NCBI GenBank assembly: GCA_034620365.1
Contig: JAQGEQ010000126.1
Location: forward strand, 124,001-188,000
From: Pegea sp. RAD2-039
Lineage: Eukaryota; Chordata; Thaliacea; Salpida; Salpidae
DNA: 64,000 nt
Direction: 5' to 3'
Positions 23,501 to 35,359 of the stretch are shown here, in pieces. The notes under the pieces are model-generated. The model had not been told where the DNA came from and searched no databases. It was given only the letters and a program-made list of their open reading frames with translations. Position 1 is the first letter of the stretch; each line of letters starts with the position of its first letter. The position numbers and the translations under genes are program-made.

Positions 23501-23757
23501 ACATTTTTAAGCTTTTTTTAGGTATAAATTTATACAATTTATTCAAATTGTAACAACATAGTTTTTATAAACAGCTCTATACTACTATCTACTAAGTTGG
23601 AACCAAACTGACTTGAACCGAAAACAATTTAGATATTTCAATGAAACTATTTTGTTTCTAATAATTAAAAAAATCTTTCATATTTACCTTCATAAGGATT
23701 TTCATATTCAGCATTTGCACATAGAAAGAAAGCGAACAGCCAAATAAGCTTTGACAT
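20525..23757 (-). CDS. Secreted serpin C, acidic tail and basic helix D (P1 Arg)
   Basis: A secreted serpin. Exons: 23757-23688, 23229-23120, 22975-22816, 22756-22564, 22261-22090, 22038-21879, 21037-20930, 20877-20525; all GT-AG and in phase, 441 aa. Exon 1 is a signal peptide (MSKLIWLFAFFLCANA). Exon 2 codes a short acidic Tyr-rich tail (NDDAYHDSYYGDYYNEE), the counterpart of the larger exon 2 in serpin B. Core landmarks: NTIFSPLSLFNSL, LYYVNALYLK|TSW, INKPFYFFIRH, ILFMGKYKGPSV. The segment expected to start helix D is strongly basic (GTKKKSRKELNK), as in heparin-binding serpins. The hinge EGGIEAAAASGA is of inhibitory type; counting from P17 Glu390 gives P1-P1' Arg406-Ser407, as in antithrombin. 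A trypsin- or thrombin-like target is inferred. A second basic run (LRKKHQRQLH) lies before the loop. Confidence 0.92.
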
Positions 23758-23856
23758 ACTTTATTAAGTCCCACTTAAAAATGAACTATGAAATTTTAGA
23801 ATTTTAATTGAAAAAATAGTTTACTAGTACCAAAAATAGTTTCTAAATTAATCTCA

Positions 23857-23864
23857 AATATATA
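23857..23864 (-). promoter_or_regulatory. TATA box of serpin C
   Basis: The minus strand reads GAAGTATATATTTGAG about 100 nt upstream of the serpin C start codon, a suitable TATA position with a short leader. Confidence 0.4.
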
Positions 23865-24791
23865 CTTCAAGTTAGTTTTTATTAAAAACTTTTCACTTTT
23901 TAAAACTGCTTTAAACAAAATTATAAAAATTATAAAAACTTGTCTAATTAAATTCCATTTCTACAAGAGCTGTTTTTTTAAATGTTAACATCTAAATTAT
24001 TTGGTTTGTCACATGCTACTGAAAGCAGACGTTTTTTTAAATTTTCAAGAACCTATTTTTAAACTATCAAGTTGTAGAAATGTCTGGAAGATAAGTTTTT
24101 CTTGAATTGATTTCACTGAGTAAAGAGTATAACAACTCAATGCAAAAATCAATTTAATTAATTTATATAACATTTCTGTGGCTTATGCAATATTCTAATT
24201 AACTCAAATAAAGTTAAATGCTAATTAGTACACTTAACAACAGACTAAATAAATATAAAGTCTATAATTATAATAATCTTTTAAATTATCATTCATGGAA
24301 AAATATCATTATTTGAAAACTAATTTTCAAGTTAGCATTTACATAATATGACCTATATAGCAAGTAACTAATAATCGAAATTCACTGCAGAGATAAAAAA
24401 GACAGACTCTATCATAATGAAGCCTACTTTCTATTAAAGGTTTCACTTTTAAGGCTGTGATAATATTCTGTGAAAACTTATTTTTAATCCATGAATTAAA
24501 ATAGATAACTTTATGTAAATAAAAACTCATTATAAATAACCTTATTTAATAATAATATTAAAAAAATATTCAAATAGCTTTCAGCAAATCTATTTTTTAT
24601 CCAAATTATAAGAAACTTGAAACTTCAATCTAAAAGTAAGCATTCTAGAATCTGTAAAGTGTTTGTTATAAAAGAAACCTTTAAGTCACTTTCTCTTGTA
24701 TGAAAATTGGCAAAGCATTCAAATAATAACTCTAATATTACAATTAAAAGTAGAGAAGCTGTTTACAACAAATTTTTTTGTAGCAAATCTA

Positions 24792-24950
24792 ATTGGATTG
24801 TGGTAGAAGTATTTAACAGCGTTTGACGTCATTGCTTCCAGCTGTGCGACTTTATTTCGCTTGGGAAAATTTATTAATCACAACTTTGGCGTGAAAAATT
24901 AAAGTTCATAGACAATGAAGTACTTTTACAAGTATATAAAGTTTTCAGTT
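24792..24950 (+). promoter_or_regulatory. Promoter-like cluster: CCAAT, CRE palindrome, TATA
   Basis: ATTGG (inverted CCAAT) near 24792-24796, a perfect TGACGTCA at 24824-24831, and TATATAAA at 24943-24950, in a locally GC-richer stretch. On the plus strand no exon follows within several kb. It also lies ~1 kb upstream of serpin C on the other strand. It may be a serpin C enhancer, a distant leader promoter for the 30.5-kb gene, or a non-coding transcript start. Confidence 0.3.
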
Positions 24951-27900
24951 TCAAGCCATTTTTTTCCTCAATAAACTCTATGTAATGATACAAAACTCTA
25001 ATATCAAAAGTTGTTGATGGAATTTCTATTTCAACTTGTAATCATCAATTACAAACTTTTGTGAAAGTCTCAATAAAGCAATAGATAGTTAAATTGTTGG
25101 GTGATAAAATGTTGAAATGATGAAATGAAAAGCAATTTACTTCACTGTTACAAATATCTACTGATGAAGTCTTTCTCTTCTATCTATTTTGCTTTATCGT
25201 AAAAACTTTCAAATCATGTTTAAACTCCACTGAGGTCAAAGAAATTGATCAAAAAATGTCCGAAAATACATATATATATATACTGTAAAAATCTTTATTT
25301 ATGTTTTGTTATTTTATTTAATGAGTAATTACAAATAATAAAAAATTTATTTCTACCTGATAAAATCGATTATTTTTATAACTATTATAAATAGTAAATG
25401 TTAAAGTTTATTATTAGTCATCCTATAATATATAACTTTTTATTTTTTGTTTAATAAATAATAAACAACGATGAATTTTTTTGAACTATTTTTTATATTT
25501 TTTTCATAAAAACATTTATTCTGATTTTTATAATTAGATAGTGATACCAAAAATATATTCCAAAATTGTCGCTGTAAATATAGATATTTATAAATTACTA
25601 GAATATTATAAACTATTTGTTCATTATTTTCTTAAAAATAGTATTTCATTTTACAGAGTTTATCTGTTTTAACTAAAAAAAAATATTACATATGCATTAC
25701 CTTCATTAGTAAAGAAGGTAATATTAATTCCGTTTAGACGCTGGTTAAACTATTTTACAACCATTATTAACAATTCTGTAACTGTATATAAAAAATAATT
25801 GACTTTTAATCAACATTAAAGCATTTTAATAAGCTTTTACAAAGAAAAAACTCATAGATAATATAAACTTTCACCCAGATGCTTCACATTTTCTATAGCA
25901 ATAATTTTATAATCTCCGAAAAATTCCTAATTTCAATGAAATCCATTTAAATGCTTTTTTAATGATGTACTTGTTGAGCTATTATTTAAGTTATTTTTTT
26001 CACAACAACAAAATGCAATACAAAAGCTTTTCACTTTTCAATTATAATCTATTTTTATATATTTTTTTATAAGTTGAAAGCTTTTTATAATTTCAACTTT
26101 TAAAATAAAGTTTATCAAAATGGTTAGAGGAAAAATTACAAATTATTGTTTGATAAAAAGTATTTCATGATAGTTTAAAAACTGAAGATAAAACAAACTT
26201 CAATTGTGCTTCGTTTATAAACAATATTGCATCACATCAAAGTATAATTGTAGTTTAGGTTTGAAATTGAAGTTTTGATTTTGTGGTTTTATAAATTTAA
26301 GTTAAAGAAAATAATTATTTTTTATTTTTAAAATATGTTAAAATGTTTTTTTTAATGTTGTTTTAAATTTGTGGCTCATAAGATTAACGTTAGTAACAAA
26401 AATATAGTAATTAAAATGTTAAAAACTATTTGATTAAATTTGTAAAATGCTTGAAGAATGGATTTCTAAATTATATACAAATTACTACCGAATATCAACC
26501 AATTTTCAAAAAGTTTAAAATGATAAAAAAAATTTAAAATCATAGAACATTCTATATTAAAGCATGAGATAACTTCAATTTTATTGAAAAGTTATTTTTA
26601 ACATTATTCGAGTTTATTTTAAATATTTAATCAAATAATCACAAAGATATTATCGAAGATAAGAAAACAACTGAAGAAATATTCAAGAAGAGGAAAGTTT
26701 TGAGAAGTAAATTTCTTGACAAAGGTCAACATAATAAATTTGATTGAAAAAAAGTTGTTTCTCCAAACACAAGATGAAATATTTACAGACATTCTACAGA
26801 TATATTTGAATAGCGATCAGTGGCCAAAACGCACATGGCATGCATTACATCAATTTGGAAGCTTTTAAGACAGCTTTAATACGCAGCCAAATATGCTTTG
26901 AGACATTTACTAATAGTCAAATTTATTTCAAGTAGTTTGCAAATAAGAAGATAAATATTTTTTTAAAAATTTTCAATGATTCATTTTTATAAAGTTAATA
27001 GTTTAAATGTCGGATTTTTTTATTACAATTTATCATAAAACCAACAATTTACAACTTTCTAGAAAAATTTATCGAAATATTTAATTAAATTCAAACAATA
27101 TTTGTTTGAAGTTTATATTTCAAATTTTAAATAAACAAATGAAATTGATTCTGGTAAAACTTCTGCAAACTAAACCTGAAAAACCAGACCAAATAAAAAA
27201 CTAAAATAGAAATAAAAACTGTCCTTAAAAAACCTATTACTAAACTTTCCTAGTTTATCAACTCTACCATTTTATTTCTACTTTTATCAATTGATATGCT
27301 ACAACTTTCTCTAAAATCCAAGTGTTCTTACTCTTGGTATGATTTATGCAATACTTTAAAAAGTTCAAAAAATTTATCTAGTACACACCAAAGTCAGTCG
27401 ACCGTAAAGTGTACAGAGATGTTTCATTAGTCTATTGGTGGAAATATAGTGGGTGAGAAATCGTATGATGCTGCAAACTGACTTAACTTCCATGTGATTA
27501 TAAATAAGCTAGAATAATTTCAAGTAGAAAGCTATCAGAATTTATCTCTCAAGTTTGTTTTGCTGTCACATTGGGCCAGTATGTTGATTGTAAAACTAAC
27601 AACTGCTGATAGCTTTTAAAATGGATTTCAAGCAGAAGGTTATCATAATTAAACTTGAATTTATTTTATTTGGTGAAAAAGACAAACTTTCTTTATGATG
27701 AGCTTTATTAACAAGTTAAATCATTACATAAGTTAATTAAACTTTATTATGTGAGATTTTAGCTGAAATTCAATTTATGATATAAAAATTAAATAAATAT
27801 ATCTTATAGTTTAACTAATAGAAGTTTATAAATTCAAAATTTATATACTTTTCAATTTATATACTTTGTAGAACAATTTTTAACTTCTAAAAAGTTTTAT

Positions 27901-29730
27901 ATAACATTTACATTTCTAAATTCTATAATTTTAGTAATTTCAAAGTTATTTGAATAATGAAATTTTCACTTGTATTCAATGGCTAACTTCTATCTAAAAG
28001 ACTTAATTAAACTTGATTCTATTGAAAATATAAGTAAATGTAAAAGGTATATGAAAACATAGACATAAAAATCTTTATTTTTTATACTTCCTTATATGTT
28101 TCAGAAAATGATAAATACTTATTTGGTACAACTGAAAAATATTTATAAATGAAATGTTCTGTAATTTTTATAAAAAGAAACAAAATTTGAATTTTAAAGA
28201 ATTTTTGGTAAACTTTAAAAATTTACTTTGAGAAAATCAATACAATTGTTGTTAACTTCAGTAAAAAAGCCTGTAAGAGATACAGAAGTTTAAATAGTTA
28301 CAACTTTTGATAAAAGAAATAACTGGGTGTAGAGCAGTTAAGCAGCAGATAATTAGAAAACAAACTCAATGAATCCATCTGTTAATTATTTCAATGTTTA
28401 AAAACATAAATGCTAAAAAAAATTTCATTTTTATAAGCGACCTTTTACAGTTGTACAACAAAGTTGATTCATTTCAATTAAACCAGTTATTACTACAATA
28501 ATTGAGTTGGTTCTTAAAGCACAATGTTCAAACATATGTTATATGAAATAGATTATCTATTTCAATGGCTTTACGAAATATTTGTTTTTTTGTAAATATA
28601 GAAATAACTTTTAATATTTTTTCCAACTTTAAAACCTCAAAATAACTTCTAGATCTTGATAACTAAAATAAAAATTTTAATATGCCAAAGTGTGTATAAA
28701 AAACGTACAAAAAACAATGCTTTCATCTTTTCAAAAACTTATCTTTCTGTAAAATTTCAGAATAAGTTACTTCTTATTACTTAAACTAGATCTATTATTG
28801 TAACTTATCCTGAATCAAAACATATAATAATAACATAAACATATTTTTTAACGTTTATAACTTAAAGATGTAATAGAAGAAATAATTATGTCTAAATTTA
28901 AATACTGAGTGTAGATATCTTTTATTTTTATGTTTAAAGATTTTTTATGTGAACAAACATATATGTAACTTAAATAAAGAATTAAATGCTTGAATATTAA
29001 GAAGACCAGCCTAATATAAAATAATTTAAGATAGCTTAATTATTTCAAATCTTTACAAAAACTTTTTAAAAAAATATCAGCTTATCTGATAAAACTTTGA
29101 TTGAAAAAGAAATTAGCTTATACAACAACAACAAAATTCACAACTACAAAAACTGCAAAGGTAAGCTACATGCTTGTTTTGAGTTTAGTACAAAGCGTTT
29201 AAACAATTTATTTCATATACATTAAAAAAGATAAAGCAATACACAAAAGATTTTGAGAAAACTAAGTTTTCTTCAATAAATAGTCAATCTTAGTTTAAAA
29301 AAAAACTTGAAGCTTGTCCAAAATACTATTTGATGATGGGTAAGTAGTTTAAATGAAAATAATTAAAAACAAATGCAAAAGATTTAACGTCACAGGAAGA
29401 ATTTTTTTTGAATTTTTGAACCTAGTGGATGAAAATGCTTGCAATTTTATGGGGAAAAGCTAAAATCCACACAACATTTTTTATAGTTCTTCTTTAAGAA
29501 GTAAAGATCAAATAAAGAATATAGAAAGAATTAGAGAAGAATAGATTATTGAAATCTATCTCAAAGAACCTGCAGTGAAACCACAAAATAACCAGTAGCC
29601 TTAACATATTAACAACAATATACATGTAACATTTGTTATAAAAAGGTGAACAGAATGCAACAATATGGCAACTTGTACTCGATCTTGCGTTACTTCAAGT
29701 GTTTATTTTAAAGAATTTAAGCGTGGAATA

Positions 29731-29744
29731 TGACGTACGCATGC
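29731..29744 (+). promoter_or_regulatory. Candidate bZIP-type site upstream of the SLF1-like gene
   Basis: TGACGTACGCATGC sits in a small GC-richer island (about 29680-29760), ~730 bp upstream of the start codon at 30472. It is the most promoter-like spot before that gene. No TATA box is obvious. Confidence 0.25.
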
Positions 29745-30471
29745 AACTGAAAAGCAATGATTGAAAGATTACTTTTAACCCTATACATTTGTCAAAGACT
29801 TATTGTGTTTTTAGAGCTGCGTTTGACTCTCGTTCTATTTTAGCTTCTGCTTTTTTAAGGATTTTGCAACAAATCTTAGCAATTTACAGTAATAAAAATA
29901 ATTTTTATGGACTTTTACATTATGCTGTTTCATTATTATTACGACTAATTTTGTTATGAAATCTGAATATTTAGTTTAATGCTGAGCCTATAACTATTGA
30001 TGTTTATAAAAATATAAAAAAGTTTGATGTTTGTTATAAAATGTTCAATTATGAAAATACTATGACTATTAATAATATTAAAAATTCATTTAACTTCTAC
30101 TTATTTTTATTTTTGAAATTGCTTATTTTTATATGGTTTTGTATATATTTAGGTTTTTTAAAAATTATGTCTTTTAATTTTGTATAATTTGTAAATTTTT
30201 TTCTTACTGACATGAAAAAAAAAAAAAAAGATTAGTTTATTAACATGAAATTAAATTTTTAATTTTGTGAATATTGGTAATTTTATTTAATTTTTCAATG
30301 TAAATTCCATATTATAGTCATATTATAAAGTTTAAACCAATTTTTATTTATGAAGAAAACCTGTTAGTAAAATTTATTAAATGGATATCTGTTGTTTTGT
30401 TTGTTCTTATCTTTCATATTCTTGTTTAAAAACATTTTTAATCAATCACTAATAATTCATTAGATATAGAA

Positions 30472-33400
30472 ATGGATAATAATGATGATGATGATAAGAA
30501 TGAACTTTATTTAAAGGTTGATGAATATATTTTTGAACATGGTTTGAATGAAAACTCTCAAAAATTATATCAAAATAAAACTAAAAATTCTGATAAAAAT
30601 GAAGTCATTGTATTGTCAGCTGATGAGGAAGATGTCATAGAAATACCCAACATACTTAGTAATGGTTTTTGTGATGTATCTGTCAGCATACCTATCCAAC
30701 ATTGGTATAACGATGAAGCTTGTCTACCTTACATGACATTTTCACAAAAAAGTGCAATTTTTAAGAAAACTAGTCATGAAATGATTAAATTAATTCAAAC
30801 TGTAATTCCAACAATAAAAGAAAATGTTGCCATTATGAGGTAAATCAAACTCTTTTAGTTAACCTTTGTGTGATTGATAATTTCATGAAGATTGATTTGA
30901 TTATCTAACAGCTTTTTATTTTTTTGTTGATATTTTAAATTTTTTTTGCAGCAAGATTAAAGAATTGGAACTGAATTTGATTTCTTTTAATAAGAATGAA
31001 ATATTTGTTTCCTCTTTCAACTACAATGAGCTTTCAACATTGGAAAAACTTATAGCTCAAGGCCACACCACTTCAATAGTTATTTTTTCTAGGATCTTAA
31101 TGAGTAATCAAAAATACCCTCCAGCAAAACTGTTATCATTTCTTATGAATAAATCCATACTGGTAAAAAATATCTTTTAAGAACATTTTGTTTACAATCA
31201 TTATTTAAACCATTTATTTTGAGTGTTTTTATTATATTTAGTAAAGTTTTATCATTACAATTTTGCTTAAACGTAAGTATAATGTCTAGAAAACAACAAA
31301 CTTCAATATTAAACAACTTTCTTGAGATTAAAGTCCTGATTAGAACTGATGAGGGTTTTGTCATCAACTTTTTGAAAGCCACTTTAGTTTTCCAGTTATT
31401 TTCAGATCTTTTTGTTTCTCTGATACCCAAAGAAATGTTGGCTGATGTTTTCTTTACTTGTCAACATTCTCTAATAGCTGACCAAGAGACATCTCTACAG
31501 ATGCAGCTATCAATCCATTTTCATAGCTTTGTGGTCTTGAAGTTAAGGCATCCCAGCAATGTAGCTTTTATACCCATTTTTGTCAGGGCTTTTATGCCAC
31601 TAATCCATATTTCTTACTTCATTCTTTATATATTTTTTTCTAACTAGCTATTTTTCGATTTGGAGGTCTCTAATAACTGCTACTTATAGCAAGCTCTTAA
31701 CAAAATTTTAATTTAGTATTGTTTGAAATATTTCACATTTAATATAAACTGTTTTATACAAAAGAATACCAAATTGTATATTGAATGTTTTATGCAGGAA
31801 AACGAAAGTGCGGAGCAAGCTTTTGAGCTTCTCAATTACATTCTTACAATATATCCACCTGATACAGATTTCTTAAAAGAAAAACACATTTATCTGGAAG
31901 TATGATTTGAACTAGTTTCTTAATTAAGAAATATCAAAAGTTTTTATTTAATTCTTACTTTATTTGCCAACAAATAATTTGATTACACTGTAATATATTG
32001 AAATTTGTATTTGAAAGTATACTCTGAATAAATTGTTTAATCACTACATGTTGTTTGGTGGTTATCTGCTGATACCTTTTAACAACTGTAATAACACCCA
32101 TAAAGTAACAGCTTTTCAATAAGATAATGACAATTTGGAATCCTTCTGACTCCATCACTGCATCAAAATCTATCAACTCTTTTAAAATTATGTAAAAAAT
32201 TATGATTTAAGCAATTTTGTTAACAAGTGAATTATCAAACTGCCAGTTTCTTCGTTTTTTTCACTTATTTTCTTTGCAGTGATACTACTTTAATTTTTTT
32301 ACATTAATTAAGACATTTTCATTATTTTTTTTGCAGTAATATTGTTTTGTGATCGCTGTAAGAACTGTATGTTTTGTAATATGTAGCCATGGGTTGAATA
32401 AAGTAAATATTAATTTCAAAAAAGTCAAACCTTTTCCACGAAATTCTTTTCCAGAGTTTAATAATATCCGACAAGTCCAGTTTGAATAACTTCTCGGCCC
32501 ACATGTCGGTTAATCTGCGGACCTTTAAATGGATGGAAATGGATCAAATCTCCAGCAGCTGGAAGTTTGTATCTGGAGTCATTAGGTTGGTGATTGTGTT
32601 TCTTTCCAATATTTTATTTACAATCAAATGAAATTTAGGACGGCCTTATCAACGACAAGTGAAGTTCAAAACCGCAACGCAACCACGTTACTTACTGGTT
32701 TCCTGAAAAGACTTATCACAAACGATACGAGAGTGATGAAGGATCTGTTTTCATGGCAACATCATCGTGTAATCACTAACAATCCAGCCTTTTTTGAACT
32801 CTGCGGTTTTTACTATGAGTCTGTGAAAGAAGAATTCCGCCAACAAACACAAGTAAATTTTTGATTTCGATTTTACAAACTAATTTCTTATTCTAAATAA
32901 AATATTTTAAATGTTTTTAGAAGGATATAATAAAGAGGAAAGCAGAAAGTGCAGGTTTCGATGCTAGTTTGTTTATTTATATTTATTTGAATTGTTGATA
33001 GGAATGATGTTTTTTAGGTACAAACAAATGTCTAGGACACGAAAAATCAAACGCCACACGCATTAAAGAAGCATTGTACAGTTTTATTGAAGCTTTTATC
33101 AAGTTTTCAGCTGTTAGCGATACAAGTATTTCATATTTTTGCGATTTTGAAAGTTTTATGACAAGTTGTTTGTTGTAGATCGAGATGAAATAACTCGACT
33201 CGTAGCAAATGTGATTGTGAAGCAAATTAAAGATTCCCCTCTTCAAAGTCCTCAAACTCTCAAACATTTCCTGAATTGTCTCGCAACAGATGTAGGTTTC
33301 TATGTCTCACTTACTCTTTTCAGCCGGGAGTTTCGTCCGCTACTTCACAACAACAAAACTGATATTTTTTTGGGTATTTCATCAATTTTAAGGTTGAAGT

Positions 33401-35143
33401 TTCTGGAATTTTCAATAATTTCTTCTGTTTTTAGATTTAACTTTTTCATCTGATCTCTATTCACTTATCTCCTTCTTGTTTTGTTTTGTTCCAAAAATTG
33501 ACTTCAAAAGACTTCGTCAACAGAAGAAGAAAAAGTTGAAAAAGTAAGTCCTCTTGATTCGGTGGAATTTGACTGATACTCGCTCATATTTCGTAGCGAT
33601 CTTTATGATTTTGATGCTCTATCAGCAAATGAAAAAGAACAACTAAAAGTGAGTGACAGTCTCCCATTTAATTTCTCATCAACTTCTCCATGATCTGAAA
33701 ATTAGAGAAAAACTAAAAGAAAATAGATTTTAACTAATTAAAAAAGCGATGTCTGTACAGTTGGGGTCAGAAGCTTTCAGTTTTATAATACTTTGAAATT
33801 AGTTAAGTATCTTGACTTGTAGAAGCAGAAAATAGTAAAAGAAAACCAAAAAACAAGCGTCAACAAAAGGAATTTGAAAGGTGAAACTGAACTACATAAA
33901 GCTTGTTCAAAGAACCTCATCCATCAAGTCCAGAAGTTGTTGCTAACACCTGGTATCGACCCAAATGCGGCTTGTAATGTGGGCTGGACTCCATTAGCTA
34001 AAGCATGTATGAAAGAAAGCACCGAATGTGTGGTACAACTGCTGGCATTACCGCTTGGAACTGCTAGCCCTGGGGACCCTATAGAAGGTTTCAACCTAAC
34101 ATGTCTTTCAACAGTCTTCCTGCTAACCACTTTTTAATAATCAGGAGTTCTTCCAGCTTTCTGTATAGATCTAGAAGCATGTCCTGAAGAAGAAGACTTG
34201 ACTCCTTTACATGATGCTGTTAGTAACAACAGACTTCAAATAGGGAAGTTGTTGATGCAGAAAGGAAGTCACACAATGCTGACAAAGCCTAATAAATATG
34301 TGAGTGTGGGAAACCCCCTAAAATGAATTTCATTACGTTTTAATAACAATAAATATGCTGTAAGTTTGGTAATTTGTTGTACTGGGTTTAATTATTATAA
34401 TAATTTCTAGGGTAAATCACCTTTAGATATGAGTGCTACTTTAGAAATCAAAAATAATTTTCAAAAAATTGCTGAAGAGATTGCGGAAACTTCCAATATA
34501 ATCAAAGAAAGCTTTCCTGATCGCTTAAAAAACCAACCACCTCACATATGCCAGCTAGTTCTCTCAAATTATGATGAGGTTCGTGCTTCAAATAAATTTC
34601 TATTTGTAGAATAATGTAGATTTTACAGATAGCAGATATTCGAACAGAAAGCGAGCGTAAGATATGGACAACTGCTTGTGAAAATTATCTGATATATACC
34701 AAGTATTTTATCGAATATTATTTACATAAGTATCAGTTAATTGAACTGGTCATGTTGATTACAATGCCAAAGAAAATAAAAAGATGTGTTGAAAAAAGAT
34801 TTGGTAAAAGTAGCAGCAACTCAACTTGTGGTGGTGTGAGTTGTACTTGAAAATATTCTCGAAAACACTGACTAACTTTTCTTATTACAATTAGTTGGAA
34901 GATAAACAAAGACTGACTGGCAGTAAGATGAGTATCAGAAGATTAATGAATGATTTAATTATCTTGCTCAAATGGAATGAAGTGAAATATACTTTATCAG
35001 AACATGTGAACCGGCTTGCAAACATTCCACTTTTCGGTTGTCAAGTTGATATAAAAGTTGAACTTGGTAATGATTTGTTGGAAACGATGTTACCAGAAGC
35101 CCTGAAACTAGCAAGAGATAAATTAGTGATTGTCATTGATTGA
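30472..35143 (+). CDS. SLF1/ANKRD32-like ankyrin-repeat protein
   Basis: Fifteen exons: 30472-30839, 30952-31162, 31798-31899, 32455-32585, 32639-32852, 32921-32954, 33018-33125, 33179-33373, 33435-33543, 33597-33648, 33823-34087, 34145-34299, 34411-34578, 34629-34835, 34895-35143. Phases agree throughout; 855 aa. From exon 4 on most introns are only 50-175 bp. Ankyrin repeats start near residue 528 (GETELHKACSKN, GWTPLAKACMKES) and continue with LTPLHDAVSNNRLQIGKLLM and GKSPLDMS, followed by a ~200-residue helical C-terminus. The TPLHDA-S-N---IGKLL signature and the layout resemble SLF1, which brings SMC5/6 to DNA crosslinks via RAD18. Vertebrate SLF1 has N-terminal BRCT domains and is ~200 aa longer; no BRCT is visible here. 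A stop lies in frame ~30 nt before this ATG, so extra N-terminal exons would need an acceptor in between. The SLF1 assignment is moderately sure; 'ankyrin protein' is sure. Confidence 0.75.
31242..31647 (+). other. Unexplained coding-like segment in intron 2 of the SLF1-like gene
   Basis: A GC-richer open stretch of over 130 codons on the plus strand (with a partly open antisense frame at 31143-31430) lies between exons 2 and 3. No exon with matching phases could be drawn through it, and I recognise no domain. It may be a decayed transposon fragment. Confidence 0.3.
32108..32404 (+). repeat. Dispersed repeat R2, copy 2 (in intron 3 of the SLF1-like gene)
   Basis: Nearly identical to 63275-63392 over its first ~115 bp (AATAAGATAAT.AC.ATTTGGAAT, CACTGCATCAAAATCTATCA, AACTCTTTTAAAATTATG). 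It matches 4222-4525 over its full length, including the ATATTGTTTTG...AGAACTGTAT block. It ends ~50 bp before exon 4. Confidence 0.7.
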
Positions 35144-35352
35144 ATACTTTCAGTCTATATCACTGTAACTACAAATTTTATTTCAAATTATTTGTATTTT
35201 GTTTAAACTTTTTGTAATTTTTATTTTGACGTTATTGTTTTTCAGTTTATTCTATTTTTGGGTTTAAAGTTATTAAAATGTCGAAACTATGCAGAAAAGC
35301 TTTTGTGTCTAGTGCTTTGTTCGTATTTGATTTGACAAAAATTCATTTTTAC

Positions 35353-35358
35353 AATAAA
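35353..35358 (+). terminator. Poly(A) signal of the SLF1-like gene
   Basis: AATAAA lies ~210 nt beyond the stop codon at 35143. The open frame at 35278-35466 lies across this 3' region and is not a separate gene. Confidence 0.5.
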
Positions 35359-35359
35359 A

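Larger units (their letters stand above)
23900..30470. other. 6.5-kb gene-poor, AT-rich interval
   Basis: No exon is supported. The open frame at 24339-24530 (-) is unremarkable. A promoter-like cluster at 24792-24950 and a second motif spot at 29731-29744 are described separately. Short A/T microsatellites occur, for example at about 25269-25281. If the SLF1-like gene has upstream exons, for example for BRCT domains, they would have to lie here, but none was recognised. Confidence 0.5.

Noticed and set aside
33126..33178. A 26-28 nt ultra-short intron in the SLF1-like gene
   Set aside because: A 53-nt intron starting at 33126 with the same acceptor also restores the frame and matches the size of neighbouring introns.
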